64,000 bases of DNA from Geothrix fuzhouensis (GCF_024609325.1 NZ_JANHMQ010000003.1:186001-250000); one strand, 5' to 3'. Shown: positions 47,791-57,451, numbered from the stretch's first letter. The notes: a model not told the origin generated them from the sequence alone. A program made the numbers and translations.

Positions 47791-48737
47791 TGGAGGTGTG
47801 GCACCACACCCTGGAAGCGGCCCCGGTGGCAGGTCCCTGCGTGGCCACGCTGGGCAACTTCGATGGCGTCCATGCCGGCCATCGGGAACTGCTGCGAATC
47901 GCCGCGGGAAGAGCGCAGGCTGTGGGCCTGAAAGCGGCCGTGGTCACCTTCGATCCCCACCCCACGGTGGTGGTGGCCCCCCAGCGCCGGCCCAAACTCC
48001 TGATGACTCTTGAACAGCGCCTGGAGGCCTTCGAAGCCGAGGGCATGGACCTGGCCTGGGTGATCCCCTTCAGCCGGGCCTTCTCCGAGCTGAGCCCCGC
48101 CGACTTTCTTGAGGGCATGCGCCGCGCCCTCTCGCCCGTGGAGCTCCACGTGGGGCGGGCCTTCTGTTTTGGGCGGGACCGCGCCGGCACCGTGGAGACC
48201 CTGGCGGCCTGGGGTGCGAAGCATGACTGCGCCGTCCATACCCTGGCCCTGCGCGCGCCCGATGGCGGTCGCCTCTCCAGCACGCGCATCCGGGAGGCCC
48301 TGGATCGCGGCGAGGTCGAGGCTGCTGCCGAGCTGTTGGGCCATCCCTACACCCTGTCGGGGGTGGTGGTCGAGGGCGACCGGCGGGGCCGCCACCTGGG
48401 TTTCCCCACGGCGAACCTGGCCTGGGAGCAGGAGCAGCTGCCGGCCTATGGGGTCTACGTGACCGAAGCCTTCCTCCCGCACCACCATCCTTCGTTGGGA
48501 GGCCCCCGCCTGGGCCTCACCAACGTGGGCGAGAAGCCCACCTTCGAGGGCCAGCGCCTCACCGTGGAGACGCACCTGCCGGATTTCGAAGCCGACCTCT
48601 ATGGCGCGCGGTTGCAGCTGCGCTTCCTCCATCGAATCCGCGGTGAAGCGCGCTTCGCCTCCGTGGACGAGCTCCGGGCCCAAATCGCCCGGGACGTGGC
48701 CGCCGGGAAAGCCTGGTGGGCGGCCTCGCGCGGGTAG
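47787..48737 (+). CDS. ribF: Bifunctional riboflavin kinase/FAD synthetase
   Basis: A 316-residue protein: the FAD synthetase nucleotidyltransferase domain (VATLGNFDGVHAGHRELL, TFDPHP, LSSTRIREAL) followed by the riboflavin kinase domain (GRHLGFPTANL, GVYVTEA, ETHLPDFEADLYG). It converts riboflavin to FMN and FAD. ATG at 47787 overlaps the terC stop by four bases; a second ATG follows immediately. Confidence 0.94.
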   Translation: MMEVWHHTLEAAPVAGPCVATLGNFDGVHAGHRELLRIAAGRAQAVGLKAAVVTFDPHPTVVVAPQRRPKLLMTLEQRLEAFEAEGMDLAWVIPFSRAFSELSPADFLEGMRRALSPVELHVGRAFCFGRDRAGTVETLAAWGAKHDCAVHTLALRAPDGGRLSSTRIREALDRGEVEAAAELLGHPYTLSGVVVEGDRRGRHLGFPTANLAWEQEQLPAYGVYVTEAFLPHHHPSLGGPRLGLTNVGEKPTFEGQRLTVETHLPDFEADLYGARLQLRFLHRIRGEARFASVDELRAQIARDVAAGKAWWAASRG

Positions 48738-48749
48738 GCGGGATCCCCT

Positions 48750-48950
48750 CTAGCTGGCGGCCGCCACCCGCCAGCGGGTGAGGGGTCGCTCCGCCAGATC
48801 CCAGACCTGCACGCCGAGGGGGAGGCGAGTCACGCCCAGACGTTTCCGGATCTGGGCCTTGGCGGCGTCCAGGCTTTCGGCCTCCAGGGGGCCGTATTCC
48901 ATGAAGTAGCCGCTGAACTTGTAACCGTAACTACGAAAAGAGATCCGCAT
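48750..48950 (-). CDS. Small hypothetical protein
   Basis: A 66-residue protein starting MRISFRSYGYKFSGYFMEYG and ending in a short basic region. It looks like a small soluble alpha/beta domain; no family recognised. It converges on ribF with 12 bases between stops. A fair promoter lies 27 bases upstream of ATG 48950, which supports expression. Confidence 0.55.
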   Translation of the reverse strand: MRISFRSYGYKFSGYFMEYGPLEAESLDAAKAQIRKRLGVTRLPLGVQVWDLAERPLTRWRVAAAS

Positions 48951-48976
48951 GGGGGCTCCATCTGTCCCGTTCATAC

Positions 48977-49005
48977 GATATTCGTCTTTTTTTCGCGTTC
49001 GTCAA
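48977..49005 (-). promoter_or_regulatory. Candidate sigma-70 promoter for the small hypothetical gene
   Basis: On the minus strand TTGACG (49000-49005) and AATATC (48977-48982) are spaced 17 bases apart, with a run of seven A residues in the spacer. The -35 is good and the -10 is moderate. Confidence 0.4.
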
Positions 49006-49098
49006 GACCCAAAGGCGAAAAAAGTCGTGTGCGGCCACGGTGGAGCCCTTCCAGCTTCCTGCGGGTCCTAGGACAGCGGTTGTCCAATCGTCCGGAGC

Positions 49099-49392
49099 TC
49101 AGTGGAGCCAGAGTTCCAGACGCCCCTGGAAGGGCGGCACCAAGGGGCGAGGCAGGGGCCGGAGGACCACGCGGTCGTCATCGCAGTCGTAGCGGCGGTC
49201 ATCATCACGGAAGTAACCATGACGGTAGACAGGGGCCCGGCCTTCCCAGCGGTCACCATCCCAGCGCCGATAGGCGTCGCGGCAGGCATCCTCCTGTACG
49301 ATCACGACTCGATGGGGGCGGCGCCAGTAGCCGTGGGCGGACAGGGGGAACGCCGCGAGGGCTGCGAGGGCGAGGGGGAGCAAGGGGCGCAT
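49099..49392 (-). CDS. Small secreted protein, Asp/Arg-rich
   Basis: A 97-residue exported protein. The signal peptide MRPLLPLALAALAAFPLSAHG is clear. The mature part is rich in Arg, Asp and Tyr with two cysteines (DACRDAY, YDCDDD). No function or family recognised. Start ATG at 49392 has GGAGG upstream (complement of cctcc at about 49398). Confidence 0.6.
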   Translation of the reverse strand: MRPLLPLALAALAAFPLSAHGYWRRPHRVVIVQEDACRDAYRRWDGDRWEGRAPVYRHGYFRDDDRRYDCDDDRVVLRPLPRPLVPPFQGRLELWLH

Positions 49393-49560
49393 GGGACCTC
49401 CTTTTGAGGAGCAGGGGCTTCTACCTCACGGCACAGGTAGGTCACGTCCCGTGCCAGACCATAAAACCAACAACCAGGGCGGTTGCCGTCCCGTCAACCC
49501 GGGGTTGTCGCGCAAAATGCAACATCCTGGGCTTGCCGCGTGGCAGGGGGCGACGTGGGA
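49393..49560. other. Intergenic, nothing recognised
   Basis: This 168-base spacer separates two minus-strand genes. I found no convincing ORF, repeat or hairpin beyond a short A+C-rich tract near 49460. Confidence 0.5.
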
Positions 49561-50175
49561 TCAGCGGGACCGCCGGTCTCCCACCACGACCGCGGGCACA
49601 CCCGCCACGATGGCCCATTCGGGCACATCCTTCGTCACCACGGCGCCCATGGCCACCACGGCGTGATCCCCGATGCAGACGCCATCCGTGACGCCGGCGT
49701 TGGCGCCAATCCACACGTCGCGTCCGATGCGAATACCGCGGGAGCGCACCGGCTGATCCTTGATGTCACGGTCGGGCCTCAGGCCGTGATCGAAGGCGTA
49801 GAGGGCCGCGCCGCTGGCGATGCGGGTGCCGTCGCCGATGACCAGGCCCTTGCGGCCGCCATCCAGACGGGCGCCCGCATTCACGCTGACATCCCTGCCC
49901 AGGGTGAGGGGCCCGTGCAGAAAGGCCTGGGCCGCGATGGCGCAGCGATCGCCCAGCACCACAGCCCGCCCCGGCTCGCCGAAGATGGCGGCGTCCGGCG
50001 CGATGAAACAGCCGGTTCCGAGGGTCAGCGTCTCCTGGGCCACGAGTCGGGCCTGCACCTCGGCCTGCCAGGCCTCCGCCCAGGCGCGGTGGCGCGGCTT
50101 CAGGGCGAAGTACAGCCAGGGCATCCAGGCCAGGCGGCGCTGGTGCTGCTCCCGGAGGGCCTCGAGGTCGCGCAT
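49561..50175 (-). CDS. Left-handed beta-helix acyltransferase
   Basis: A 204-residue protein with an N-terminal helical part and then hexapeptide repeats ([56 protein letters not shown]), ending VAGVPA as in maltose/galactoside acetyltransferases. It has a catalytic-type His in AFDHGLRPD. Acyl acceptor unknown. ATG at 50175 is only 11 bases from structured repeat copy 3, so its promoter must lie in or beyond that element. Confidence 0.85.
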   Translation of the reverse strand: MRDLEALREQHQRRLAWMPWLYFALKPRHRAWAEAWQAEVQARLVAQETLTLGTGCFIAPDAAIFGEPGRAVVLGDRCAIAAQAFLHGPLTLGRDVSVNAGARLDGGRKGLVIGDGTRIASGAALYAFDHGLRPDRDIKDQPVRSRGIRIGRDVWIGANAGVTDGVCIGDHAVVAMGAVVTKDVPEWAIVAGVPAVVVGDRRSR

Positions 50176-50185
50176 GGGAGAAGTT

Positions 50186-50460
50186 TAGGGCCTGTTTTCA
50201 AAGTGGGACGCCGCCGGGACGGTGTCCAGCCGCGCCCATGGCTAGGCGCCGGCCGAAGGGCGATGCGGGACATCGCTCGAGGCTGGCAACGCAGCCAGGG
50301 GTGCGGCTGGCCATCGTCCCGGAGGGCAAGGGGCGGCCCCCGGCGCGATGCTGCGTCAATCTCCTCATCGATAGGACCCGCTATCGCCTTCGTCGCTTTC
50401 CTGGCCTCGCTTGGGCGGCGCCCCTTGCGCGGCCACGTCCCCCTTTGAAAACAGGCCCTA
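50186..50460 (+). repeat. Structured palindromic repeat, copy 3
   Basis: A 275 bp member of the family, inverted relative to copies 1 and 2. Outer arms 50186-50203 (TAGGGCCTGTTTTCAAAG) and 50443-50460 are perfect 18 bp inverted repeats, extended by GGGACG/CGTCCC. The core holds an 18-position helix with two imperfect pairs (50216-50233 with 50303-50320), hairpin GCGATG/CATCGC (50260-50276), a 10 bp helix (50326-50335 with 50419-50428) and hairpin CGATAG/CTATCG (50369-50386). Stem sequences differ from the other copies by paired changes. It fills the gap between two divergent genes, 11 and 16 bases from their starts. Confidence 0.9.
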
Positions 50461-50476
50461 GCGGCTACAGTAGGCC

Positions 50477-51163
50477 ATGCCCCACCTCGGCCCCCTGCCC
50501 ACCTTGTCTTTCGCCCTCGGCGTGACGACCTCGCTGTTCTCGGTGCTGAACCCCATCAGCGCCGCGGCGATCTTCGCCAGCGCCACGGTGGGGATGGAGG
50601 CGCCGGCCCTGCGCCGCAGCGCGAAGAAGGCCTCGCTCACGGCGGGCGCGGCCATGCTGGCCTTCGCCCTGGTGGGCCAGTTCATGTTCAGCCTCTTCGG
50701 CTTCACGGCGCTGGCCATGCGTTTCGTGGGCGGAGTGCTGGTGCTCTATCGGGCCATCGCCATGCTTTACGGCGAGGATCCCCGCGAACGCAGTACCGAG
50801 GACGAGAAGGCCGAGGCCAGCCGCAAACTGCCCGAGGACTTCGCCATCATTCCCTTCGGCATCCCGCTGGTGGCCGGCCCCGGCACGCTGTCCACGGTGA
50901 TGGGCATGATCGCGGGGATCAGCTGGCTGGAGTACGGCGTGGTGCTCCTCGCCATCCTCATGAACACCTGGATCGTCTACCTCTTTCTGCGCAAGGCCCC
51001 GGTGGTGTTCGCTCGCCTGGGCGCCATCGGCACCAAGGTGGTGAACAAGCTCATGGGCCTTATCCTGGCCGCTGTGGCCATGCAGTTCCTCATCAACGGT
51101 GTGAAGGCCCTCTACATCGAGATGCGCGAAGCGCCGCCGGCGGCCATCGTGGCGACGAAATAA
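50477..51163 (+). CDS. MarC-family membrane protein
   Basis: A 228-residue protein with about six membrane helices. LFSVLNPISAAAIFASAT and the paired PFGIPLVAGPGTLSTVM are MarC-family signatures, with the NP and GPG elements repeated in the two halves. The biochemical role of the family is unsettled; early links to multiple antibiotic resistance were not confirmed. ATG at 50477 lies 16 bases after the structured repeat. Confidence 0.88.
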   Translation: MPHLGPLPTLSFALGVTTSLFSVLNPISAAAIFASATVGMEAPALRRSAKKASLTAGAAMLAFALVGQFMFSLFGFTALAMRFVGGVLVLYRAIAMLYGEDPRERSTEDEKAEASRKLPEDFAIIPFGIPLVAGPGTLSTVMGMIAGISWLEYGVVLLAILMNTWIVYLFLRKAPVVFARLGAIGTKVVNKLMGLILAAVAMQFLINGVKALYIEMREAPPAAIVATK

Positions 51164-51205
51164 CCCCAGCGTCAGGGAGCTGGAACCCAGAGAACACGGA
51201 GGTTC

Positions 51206-51266
51206 ACAGAAGACACAGAGGGAAAAGCATTCTTCTGTGTCCTCTGTGGGTTTCTGTGTCTTCTGT
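51206..51266. repeat. Inverted ACAGAAGACACAGA repeat
   Basis: ACAGAAGACACAGA (51206-51219) has a perfect inverted copy at 51253-51266, and imperfect CTCTGTG/CACAGAG units fill the area 51185-51275. It lies between the converging marC and gpx genes and may act as a transcription terminator. Similar low-complexity TGTG/CACA palindromes occur in unrelated genomes. Confidence 0.6.
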
Positions 51267-51284
51267 GTTCCTCAGTTGCCTTTT

Positions 51285-51821
51285 CTACTTCAAGGCGGAT
51301 TCGATGGCGACCCTCAGCTCGGGACTATCGGGGGCGACCTTGCTGGGGAAGGCTGCGATCACTTGCCCGTCTTTGCCCACGAGGTACTTGTGGAAGTTCC
51401 AGGCGGGCTCGCCGTGCTTGGCCGTGAGGAACTGGTAGACCGGGGCCTGGTGCGGGCCTTTCACATCGAGTTTCTCGAAAAGGGGGAAGGTCACGCCGTA
51501 GTTTGTCTGGCAGAAGGTTTCGATCTGGGCCGCGGTGCCGGGCTCCTGGGCGCCGAACTGGTTGCACGGGAAGCCCAGGATCACCAGGCCGCGATCCTTG
51601 TAGTCGGTGTAGAGCTTCTGGAGTCCGGCGTACTGGGGCGTGAAGCCGCATTCGCTGGCCACGTTCACGGCCAATACGACCTTGCCTTTGTAGGTGGCCA
51701 GGGACTGCGGCTTGCCATCCAGGGCGGGGAGGGCGATTTCGTGCAGGGACATGGGGACCTTCCTTTCGGCGGCAGGCAGGATAAGGGCGGCGAGCAGGAC
51801 GAAGACGGGGGTGGCACGCAT
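51285..51821 (-). CDS. Exported glutathione peroxidase-family thiol peroxidase
   Basis: A 178-residue protein with a signal peptide (MRATPVFVLLAALILPAAE). The GPx motifs are present: catalytic Cys in NVASECGFTPQY, GFPCNQFG with the resolving-type Cys region, and WNFHKYLV. It is a cysteine, not selenocysteine, enzyme and probably uses thioredoxin-like donors. Export implies a periplasmic or secreted role in peroxide removal. An ATG at codon 24 would give a cytosolic form. Confidence 0.88.
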   Translation of the reverse strand: MRATPVFVLLAALILPAAERKVPMSLHEIALPALDGKPQSLATYKGKVVLAVNVASECGFTPQYAGLQKLYTDYKDRGLVILGFPCNQFGAQEPGTAAQIETFCQTNYGVTFPLFEKLDVKGPHQAPVYQFLTAKHGEPAWNFHKYLVGKDGQVIAAFPSKVAPDSPELRVAIESALK

Positions 51822-51944
51822 GCAGGCTCCTGATGGGCACCCCTTTGATGCCCACTCCGGCACGGTCATGCCAGGCCCCGGAAAAAACAAGCGGGGACGG
51901 GAGGACTTGAGCGGGATTTGCGCTAGCCTCATGGGCAACCGGAC

Positions 51945-53342
51945 ATGCCCATGCCCGAATCCAGGCACAATCCAGCGTCGCCACCGAGAGCCGCCATCAC
52001 GGGCGCCGCGAAGATTGCCCTGACCTATGCGCTCATTGCCGGGGTGTGGATCCTGCTCTCGGACCGCCTCGTGCAGGTCCTGGCGCCGGACCCCGCGTGG
52101 ATGACCGGTCTGGGCATCCTCAAGGGCTGGGTGTTCGTGGCCGTGACCGCCACCCTGCTGTACTACATGGTGAAACGCCTGGTGGCTGGCGTGGCCAACC
52201 GGAAGGCCCAACTCCGCACCCTGATCCACACCATTCCCGATCTGGTGTGGTTGAAGGATCCGGAGGGCGTCTACCTCGCCTGCAATCAGGCCTTCGAACG
52301 CTTCTTCGGCGCCCCCGAATCGGAGATCCTGGGCAAGTCCGACTACGATTTCGTCCCCAAGGAGCAGGCGGACTTCTTCCGGCAGAAGGATCGGGAGGCC
52401 ATGGCGGCCGGGGAACCCCGGGTGAACGAGGAGTGGATCACTCTGGCGGCGGGGGGTGCGCGGGTCCTGATTGAGACCTTGAAGACGCCGATGCTGGATC
52501 AGTCCGGGGTCCTCGTCGGCGTGCTGGGCATTGGCCGAGACATCACCCAACAGGACAGCCACTCCCGGGAGCGGGCGAAACTCCAGGCCCAGCTTTACGA
52601 GGCCCAGAAGCTGGAGGCCCTCGGCCGTTTCGCCGGCGGCGTGGCCCACGACTACAACAACATGCTGAGCGTGATTCTTTCGAACGCGGACCTGGCCCTT
52701 TACCAGATGGGCGAGAGCCGGCCCGAGCGGAAGTACCTCGAGGAGATCGTCAAGGCCGCCCGGCACTCGGCGGAACTCACCACCCGGATGCTGGGCTTCG
52801 CCCGCCGTCAGCCCTCGGACCCGCAGGCAATGGACTTCAACCGGGCCGTGGCGGACCTGCTGCCCCTGCTCGGGCGCTTGGCGGGCGAGGGCATCGAACT
52901 CACCTGGAAACCAGGCCCAAACCCGTGGACCGCGTGGGTGGATCGCCTCCAGTTGGAGCAGGTGTTAACCAACCTGGTGGTCAACGCCCGCGACGCGATC
53001 CAGGGCCCAGGCCAGATCACACTGGAAACTGCGAATTGGACCCTCCGGGAAAGGGACTGCGCGGACTGGACCGAGCCCGGTTCGGGCCAATTCGTGGGGA
53101 TCCAGGTCTCGGACACCGGAAGCGGCATCGCGCCCGAAGTACAGGCCAACATCTTCGAGCCCTTCTTCACCACCAAGCCCTCGGGGCATGGCACGGGGCT
53201 GGGGTTGGCCATGGTCCGCGGGATCGTCCGCCAACACCAGGGGGCCCTTCAGGTGGAGACCCTCCCCGGTAGGGGCACGACCTTCCGGGTCCTGTTCCCC
53301 CGGGCCGGAACCGAAGGGGCGGCGGGCACCGGCCAACCCTGA
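51945..53342 (+). CDS. PAS sensor histidine kinase
   Basis: A 465-residue membrane kinase. Two helices (about 23-47 and 58-80) are followed by a PAS domain (about 90-205), HisKA with phospho-acceptor His235 in GGVAHDYNNML, and a complete HATPase domain: N box NLVVNARDAI, G1 DTGSGIA, F box FEPFFTTK, G2 GTGLGLAM. The HDYNN form is typical of hybrid or NtrB-like kinases. No response regulator gene is adjacent. Divergent from gpx. Confidence 0.92.
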   Translation: MPMPESRHNPASPPRAAITGAAKIALTYALIAGVWILLSDRLVQVLAPDPAWMTGLGILKGWVFVAVTATLLYYMVKRLVAGVANRKAQLRTLIHTIPDLVWLKDPEGVYLACNQAFERFFGAPESEILGKSDYDFVPKEQADFFRQKDREAMAAGEPRVNEEWITLAAGGARVLIETLKTPMLDQSGVLVGVLGIGRDITQQDSHSRERAKLQAQLYEAQKLEALGRFAGGVAHDYNNMLSVILSNADLALYQMGESRPERKYLEEIVKAARHSAELTTRMLGFARRQPSDPQAMDFNRAVADLLPLLGRLAGEGIELTWKPGPNPWTAWVDRLQLEQVLTNLVVNARDAIQGPGQITLETANWTLRERDCADWTEPGSGQFVGIQVSDTGSGIAPEVQANIFEPFFTTKPSGHGTGLGLAMVRGIVRQHQGALQVETLPGRGTTFRVLFPRAGTEGAAGTGQP

Positions 53343-53386
53343 AGCGGCCCGTTCCGGCTATCCTAGCCTCACGACACGAGGCTAAT

Positions 53387-56299
53387 ATGCGATCTGCCTG
53401 CCTGGCCCTGCTCCCCCTCCTGCTCGTGGCAGGCGAAGCCCCCCTCACCAAGCTCCAGGAGGCCGCGGCCTTCCATCCCAAGGTGGCGACGCCCGGCCCT
53501 GCCGCCCGCCGGCAGGCCTTCGACCAGCGGCTCGTGATGGAGGCCGCCACGCCTTTCGCCTCGGTTCCCCTCCGCAATGTCGGCCCCATGGGCCAGGGGG
53601 GCCGCGTGGTGGCCCTGGCGGTGGACGACCGGGCGCCCCAGCACTGGCTGGCCGCCTTCGCCACCGGGGGCCTGTGGTGGACCGACACCGAGGGCGCCAC
53701 CTGGACACCTCTCTTCGACCGGGGCCCCGCCATCGCCCTGGGCGATGTGGCCGTGGTGTGGGGCGCGCCGGGCGTGCCCAAGGTGATCTGGCTGGGTACC
53801 GGCGAGGCCAATGCCAGCCGCAGCTCGTACGCCGGGGCCGGCGTTTTCCGCTCATTGGATGGGGGCAAGACTTGGCAGGCTGCCGGCCTTGGGGACAGCC
53901 ACCGCATCGCGCGGATCGTGCCCCATCCGACGAACCCGGAGGTGGCCTACGTTGCGGCTCAGGGCCCGCTCTACACCGAGGGTGGCGAACGAGGCATCTT
54001 CAAGACCACCGATGGCGGGAAGACCTGGACCCAGGTGCTGAAGGCGCCGGCCCGCACCGGGGCCACGGATCTGCTCATGGATGTCGCGGATCCCGACACG
54101 CTGTACGCCACGCTCTGGGAGAAGGACCGCAAGCCCTGGGACTTCCTGGAGAGCGGCCCGGGGTCGGGCCTCTTCAAGACGACGGACGGCGGGAAGACCT
54201 GGACACGCCTGGAGGGCGGACTGCCCAAGGGCGAGGGCCTGGGCCGCATGGGGCTGGCGCAAAGCCGCCAGGATCCCAAGAAGCTCTATGCCTTCCTGGA
54301 CAACCAGACCCCGCGGCCCGAGGACGAGAAGGATCCCTTCGAGGATCCGGACAAGGTCACGGCCAAACGCCTCCGGACCATGGACGAGGCTGCCCTGGCC
54401 AAGGTGGAGCCCAAGCACCTGAAGGACTTCCTCAAGGAGAACGGCTATCCCAAGACCCTCACGGCGGAGGGCCTCCTGGCGGATCTGAAGGCCGGCAAGG
54501 TCAAGGTGAAGGACCTGCTGGACTGGTTGGGCGACGCGGACCAGGCCCTGTTCGATACGACCATCATCGGCCCGGAACTCTACGCCACGGAAGATGGCGG
54601 AGCCACCTGGAAGCGGACCCATGAGGGCCGCCTGGACCAGTTCACCTACACCTACGGCTACTACTTCGGCCAGGTGCGGGTGGACCCCACCAACGACCGC
54701 AAGGTCTACCTGCTGGGCATGCCCGCCATCCAGAGCGAGGACGGGGGCCGCACCTTCAAGGGCATCAACGGGGACGACTGGAAGGTCATGCATCCCGACC
54801 ACCATGCCCTGTGGATCGATCCGAGGGACGGCCGTCGCCTGGTGCTGGGCAACGACGGCGGGCTGAACGTCTCCACGGACGGCGGTGGCACCTGGCGCAA
54901 CGTGAAGAACCTGCCCGTGGGCCAGTTCTACGCCATCACCACCGATCGCGCCGAGCCCTACAAGATCTATGGCGGCCTCCAGGACAACGGCGTGATGGCG
55001 GGTCCCGCCACCCCCCTGAAGCCGAATCAGCAGACGGATGCCTGGCATGCCATCTACGGGGGCGACGGCGGTTTCGTGCAGGTGAGCCCTCGGGGCAACA
55101 CCACGATCTACACCGAAAGCCAGTTCGGCCACATGAGCCGCCTGGAGAAGGCGGGCCGCACGGCCATCCGGCCCATCCACAAGCTGAAGGAGACGCCCCA
55201 TCGGTTCAACTGGATGACGCCCCTGCTGATGTCACCCCACAGCCCCGACATCCTCTACACGGGCAGCCAGGAAGTGCTGCGCAGCCTGGATCGGGGCGCC
55301 ACCTGGACGGCCGTCAGCGGCGACCTCACCACCCATCCCAAGGTCGGGAACGTGCCTTTCGGCACCCTCACCACCCTGGCGGAAAGCCCCAAGCGCTTCG
55401 GCCTGCTCTACGCGGGCACGGACGACGGCCGGGTGCACGTGAGCCGTGATGGCGGGTTCACCTGGAAGCACGCCGAGAAGGGGTTGCCCAAGGATCGCTG
55501 GGTGACGCGGGTGGAGGCCAGTGCCCACGACGAGGGCACGGCCTACGCCACGTTCAGCGCCTACCGCAACGATGCCAACGAGGCGCTCATCTTCCGGACC
55601 ACGGATTACGGAGCCACCTGGGTGTCCCTCAAAGGCAACCTGCCGGCGGAAAACCTCAACGTGATCCGCGAGGACCCGGCGAACCCGAAGCTCCTCTTCG
55701 TGGGCTCGGACTTCGGCGTGTTCGTCTCGCTGGATGGCGGCCAGCGCTGGGACGTGCTGGGGCGGGACCTGCCCCATGTGCCCGTGCATGACCTGGCCAT
55801 CCAGCCCAAGGCGAAGGATCTGGTGGTGGGCACCCACGGCCGCAGCGCCTTCGTGGCACCCATCGGGGCCCTGGAGCTGCTCACGCCAGAGGTTCGAACC
55901 CAGGCCGCCCACCTCTTCGAGCCCGCCAAGGTGAAGGCCCAGGCCTGGTGGAAGCAGGATCGCCCCGGCTGGTTCGCCACCCGTGAGCCCGAGCGCTACA
56001 GCTTCTGGTTCCACCGCGCCCAGGCCAGCGCGGCCACCCTCACCCTGCGGGACAGCAAAGACACCGTGCTGCGCGTCTGGACGCTGAAGCCCGAGGCGGG
56101 GCTGGGCCGCGTGGACTGGGACCTGCAGGTGGATCCGGCCACCCGGGCAGGCCTGCCGGCTGGTCGGCGCCCCTTCGTGCTCCCCGGGGACTACACCCTG
56201 ACCCTGGAGGCCGCCGGGCAGCAGCTCAAGGCCAAGGTGGTGGTGGAGGCGCCCAAGGAGCCAAAGGACCCGAAAGAAGAAGAAGAAGAAGAGGAGTAG
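53387..56299 (+). CDS. Secreted VPS10/sortilin-like BNR-repeat protein
   Basis: A 970-residue exported protein. After a signal peptide (MRSACLALLPLLLVAGEA) come many BNR/Asp-box repeats of the form TTDGGKTW, SLDGGKTW and SEDGGRTF, which build a large beta-propeller as in VPS10/sortilin proteins. A charged helical insert of roughly 100 residues (around 305-400, from PEDEKDPFEDPDKV on) interrupts the propeller. The end is Lys/Glu-rich (KDPKEEEEEEE). Substrate or ligand unknown; glycosidase activity should not be assumed. ATG at 53387 has GAGG five bases upstream. Confidence 0.85.
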   Translation: MRSACLALLPLLLVAGEAPLTKLQEAAAFHPKVATPGPAARRQAFDQRLVMEAATPFASVPLRNVGPMGQGGRVVALAVDDRAPQHWLAAFATGGLWWTDTEGATWTPLFDRGPAIALGDVAVVWGAPGVPKVIWLGTGEANASRSSYAGAGVFRSLDGGKTWQAAGLGDSHRIARIVPHPTNPEVAYVAAQGPLYTEGGERGIFKTTDGGKTWTQVLKAPARTGATDLLMDVADPDTLYATLWEKDRKPWDFLESGPGSGLFKTTDGGKTWTRLEGGLPKGEGLGRMGLAQSRQDPKKLYAFLDNQTPRPEDEKDPFEDPDKVTAKRLRTMDEAALAKVEPKHLKDFLKENGYPKTLTAEGLLADLKAGKVKVKDLLDWLGDADQALFDTTIIGPELYATEDGGATWKRTHEGRLDQFTYTYGYYFGQVRVDPTNDRKVYLLGMPAIQSEDGGRTFKGINGDDWKVMHPDHHALWIDPRDGRRLVLGNDGGLNVSTDGGGTWRNVKNLPVGQFYAITTDRAEPYKIYGGLQDNGVMAGPATPLKPNQQTDAWHAIYGGDGGFVQVSPRGNTTIYTESQFGHMSRLEKAGRTAIRPIHKLKETPHRFNWMTPLLMSPHSPDILYTGSQEVLRSLDRGATWTAVSGDLTTHPKVGNVPFGTLTTLAESPKRFGLLYAGTDDGRVHVSRDGGFTWKHAEKGLPKDRWVTRVEASAHDEGTAYATFSAYRNDANEALIFRTTDYGATWVSLKGNLPAENLNVIREDPANPKLLFVGSDFGVFVSLDGGQRWDVLGRDLPHVPVHDLAIQPKAKDLVVGTHGRSAFVAPIGALELLTPEVRTQAAHLFEPAKVKAQAWWKQDRPGWFATREPERYSFWFHRAQASAATLTLRDSKDTVLRVWTLKPEAGLGRVDWDLQVDPATRAGLPAGRRPFVLPGDYTLTLEAAGQQLKAKVVVEAPKEPKDPKEEEEEEE

Positions 56300-56302
56300 G
56301 CC

Positions 56303-57451
56303 CTACTTCCGCAGCTTCATCAGGTCCAGGAAGATCACCAGGGCCATGAGGGAGGCCAGCAGGAGGAAGCCGCCGGTGAGGATCTTCTCCTTCAGCTCGA
56401 CGGTGAGGTCCTTGCGGCGCAGCTTCTCGAAGGCAAGCAGGGCCATGTGCCCGCCGTCCAGGGCCGGAATGGGCAGGGCGTTGAGGATGGCCAACTGGAG
56501 GCTGATGGCCGCGCACATGAAGAGGAACTCTTGCCACCCGGACTTGGCGGCGCGGCTCCCGGCCCGGATGATCCCGATGGGCCCGGCCACCTCGGCGCTC
56601 CTGGCCTGGAAGGTGACGAGCTTCTTGAGGAAGCCGAACACCTGGCCGCTCATGTGCCAGGAGGTCTCGGCGGCGAAGCGTCCGCCCATCAGGAGGTCTC
56701 CGGGGCGGAAGGCGCGGCGCTGGAAATCATAGGCGATGGGGCCGGCCGCGATGCCGATGCGGCCGGTGCCACCCTCGGTCGCGGGCGTGACCGAAAAGGA
56801 GAGCGCTTTGCCTTCGCGGACCACCTCGATGGGAAGGGGCTGGGCGGGATGCGCCTGGATATAGGCCACCGCATCCTCCCAGCGCTTTTCCGGTAGGGCG
56901 AACGGCCCCACGCGCCGCAGTTCATCCCCGGCCCGAAGTCCGGCCAGGTCGGCGGGTTGTCCCTTGACCACCTGATCCACCACGAGGGCAGATCCGGCGC
57001 GGGGTTCAGCCTTGATGATGCGGGCCTGGTCCGCCCCGACGTAGGTGAACAGGATCAGTGTCGTGGCCAGATTGGCCAGGATGCCGCCGCTGTAGAAGAG
57101 CATGCGCTTGGAGAAGGGCTGCTGGAGGAAACCGTAGGGGTCCTCGGCACCAGGTTCCTCGGGGTTGAAGCCAGCCAGTTTGACGTAGCCGCCCAGAGGC
57201 AAGAGGGAGAGGCGGACATCCGTCTCGCGCCACTTGAAGCCGAACAGCCGGGGGCCGAAGCCCAGGGAGAAGACCTCCACAGGCATGCCCATGCCCTTGG
57301 CGGCCAGGAAGTGGCCGCCTTCGTGCAGGAAGATAAGGCCGCCCAGCATGAGGATGGGGCCCCAGAACCCGACGCCCGGCACTTTCAGGGCGAGGACGGA
57401 GACGGCGAAGAGGGCGAAAACAGACGACAGGGACAGGCGAAAGCGGTTCAT
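56303..57451 (-). CDS. rseP: Site-2 protease RseP
   Basis: A 382-residue membrane zinc protease of family M50. The zinc motif HEGGH (in GLIFLHEGGHFLAAK) and the third-ligand motif NALPIPALDGGH are present, with one PDZ domain between helices (VVDQVVKGQPADLAGLRAGDELRRV). It performs intramembrane cleavage of anti-sigma factors. ATG at 57451 overlaps the dxr stop by four bases, and the gene ends the uppS-cdsA-dxr-rseP operon. Confidence 0.93.
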   Translation of the reverse strand: MNRFRLSLSSVFALFAVSVLALKVPGVGFWGPILMLGGLIFLHEGGHFLAAKGMGMPVEVFSLGFGPRLFGFKWRETDVRLSLLPLGGYVKLAGFNPEEPGAEDPYGFLQQPFSKRMLFYSGGILANLATTLILFTYVGADQARIIKAEPRAGSALVVDQVVKGQPADLAGLRAGDELRRVGPFALPEKRWEDAVAYIQAHPAQPLPIEVVREGKALSFSVTPATEGGTGRIGIAAGPIAYDFQRRAFRPGDLLMGGRFAAETSWHMSGQVFGFLKKLVTFQARSAEVAGPIGIIRAGSRAAKSGWQEFLFMCAAISLQLAILNALPIPALDGGHMALLAFEKLRRKDLTVELKEKILTGGFLLLASLMALVIFLDLMKLRK

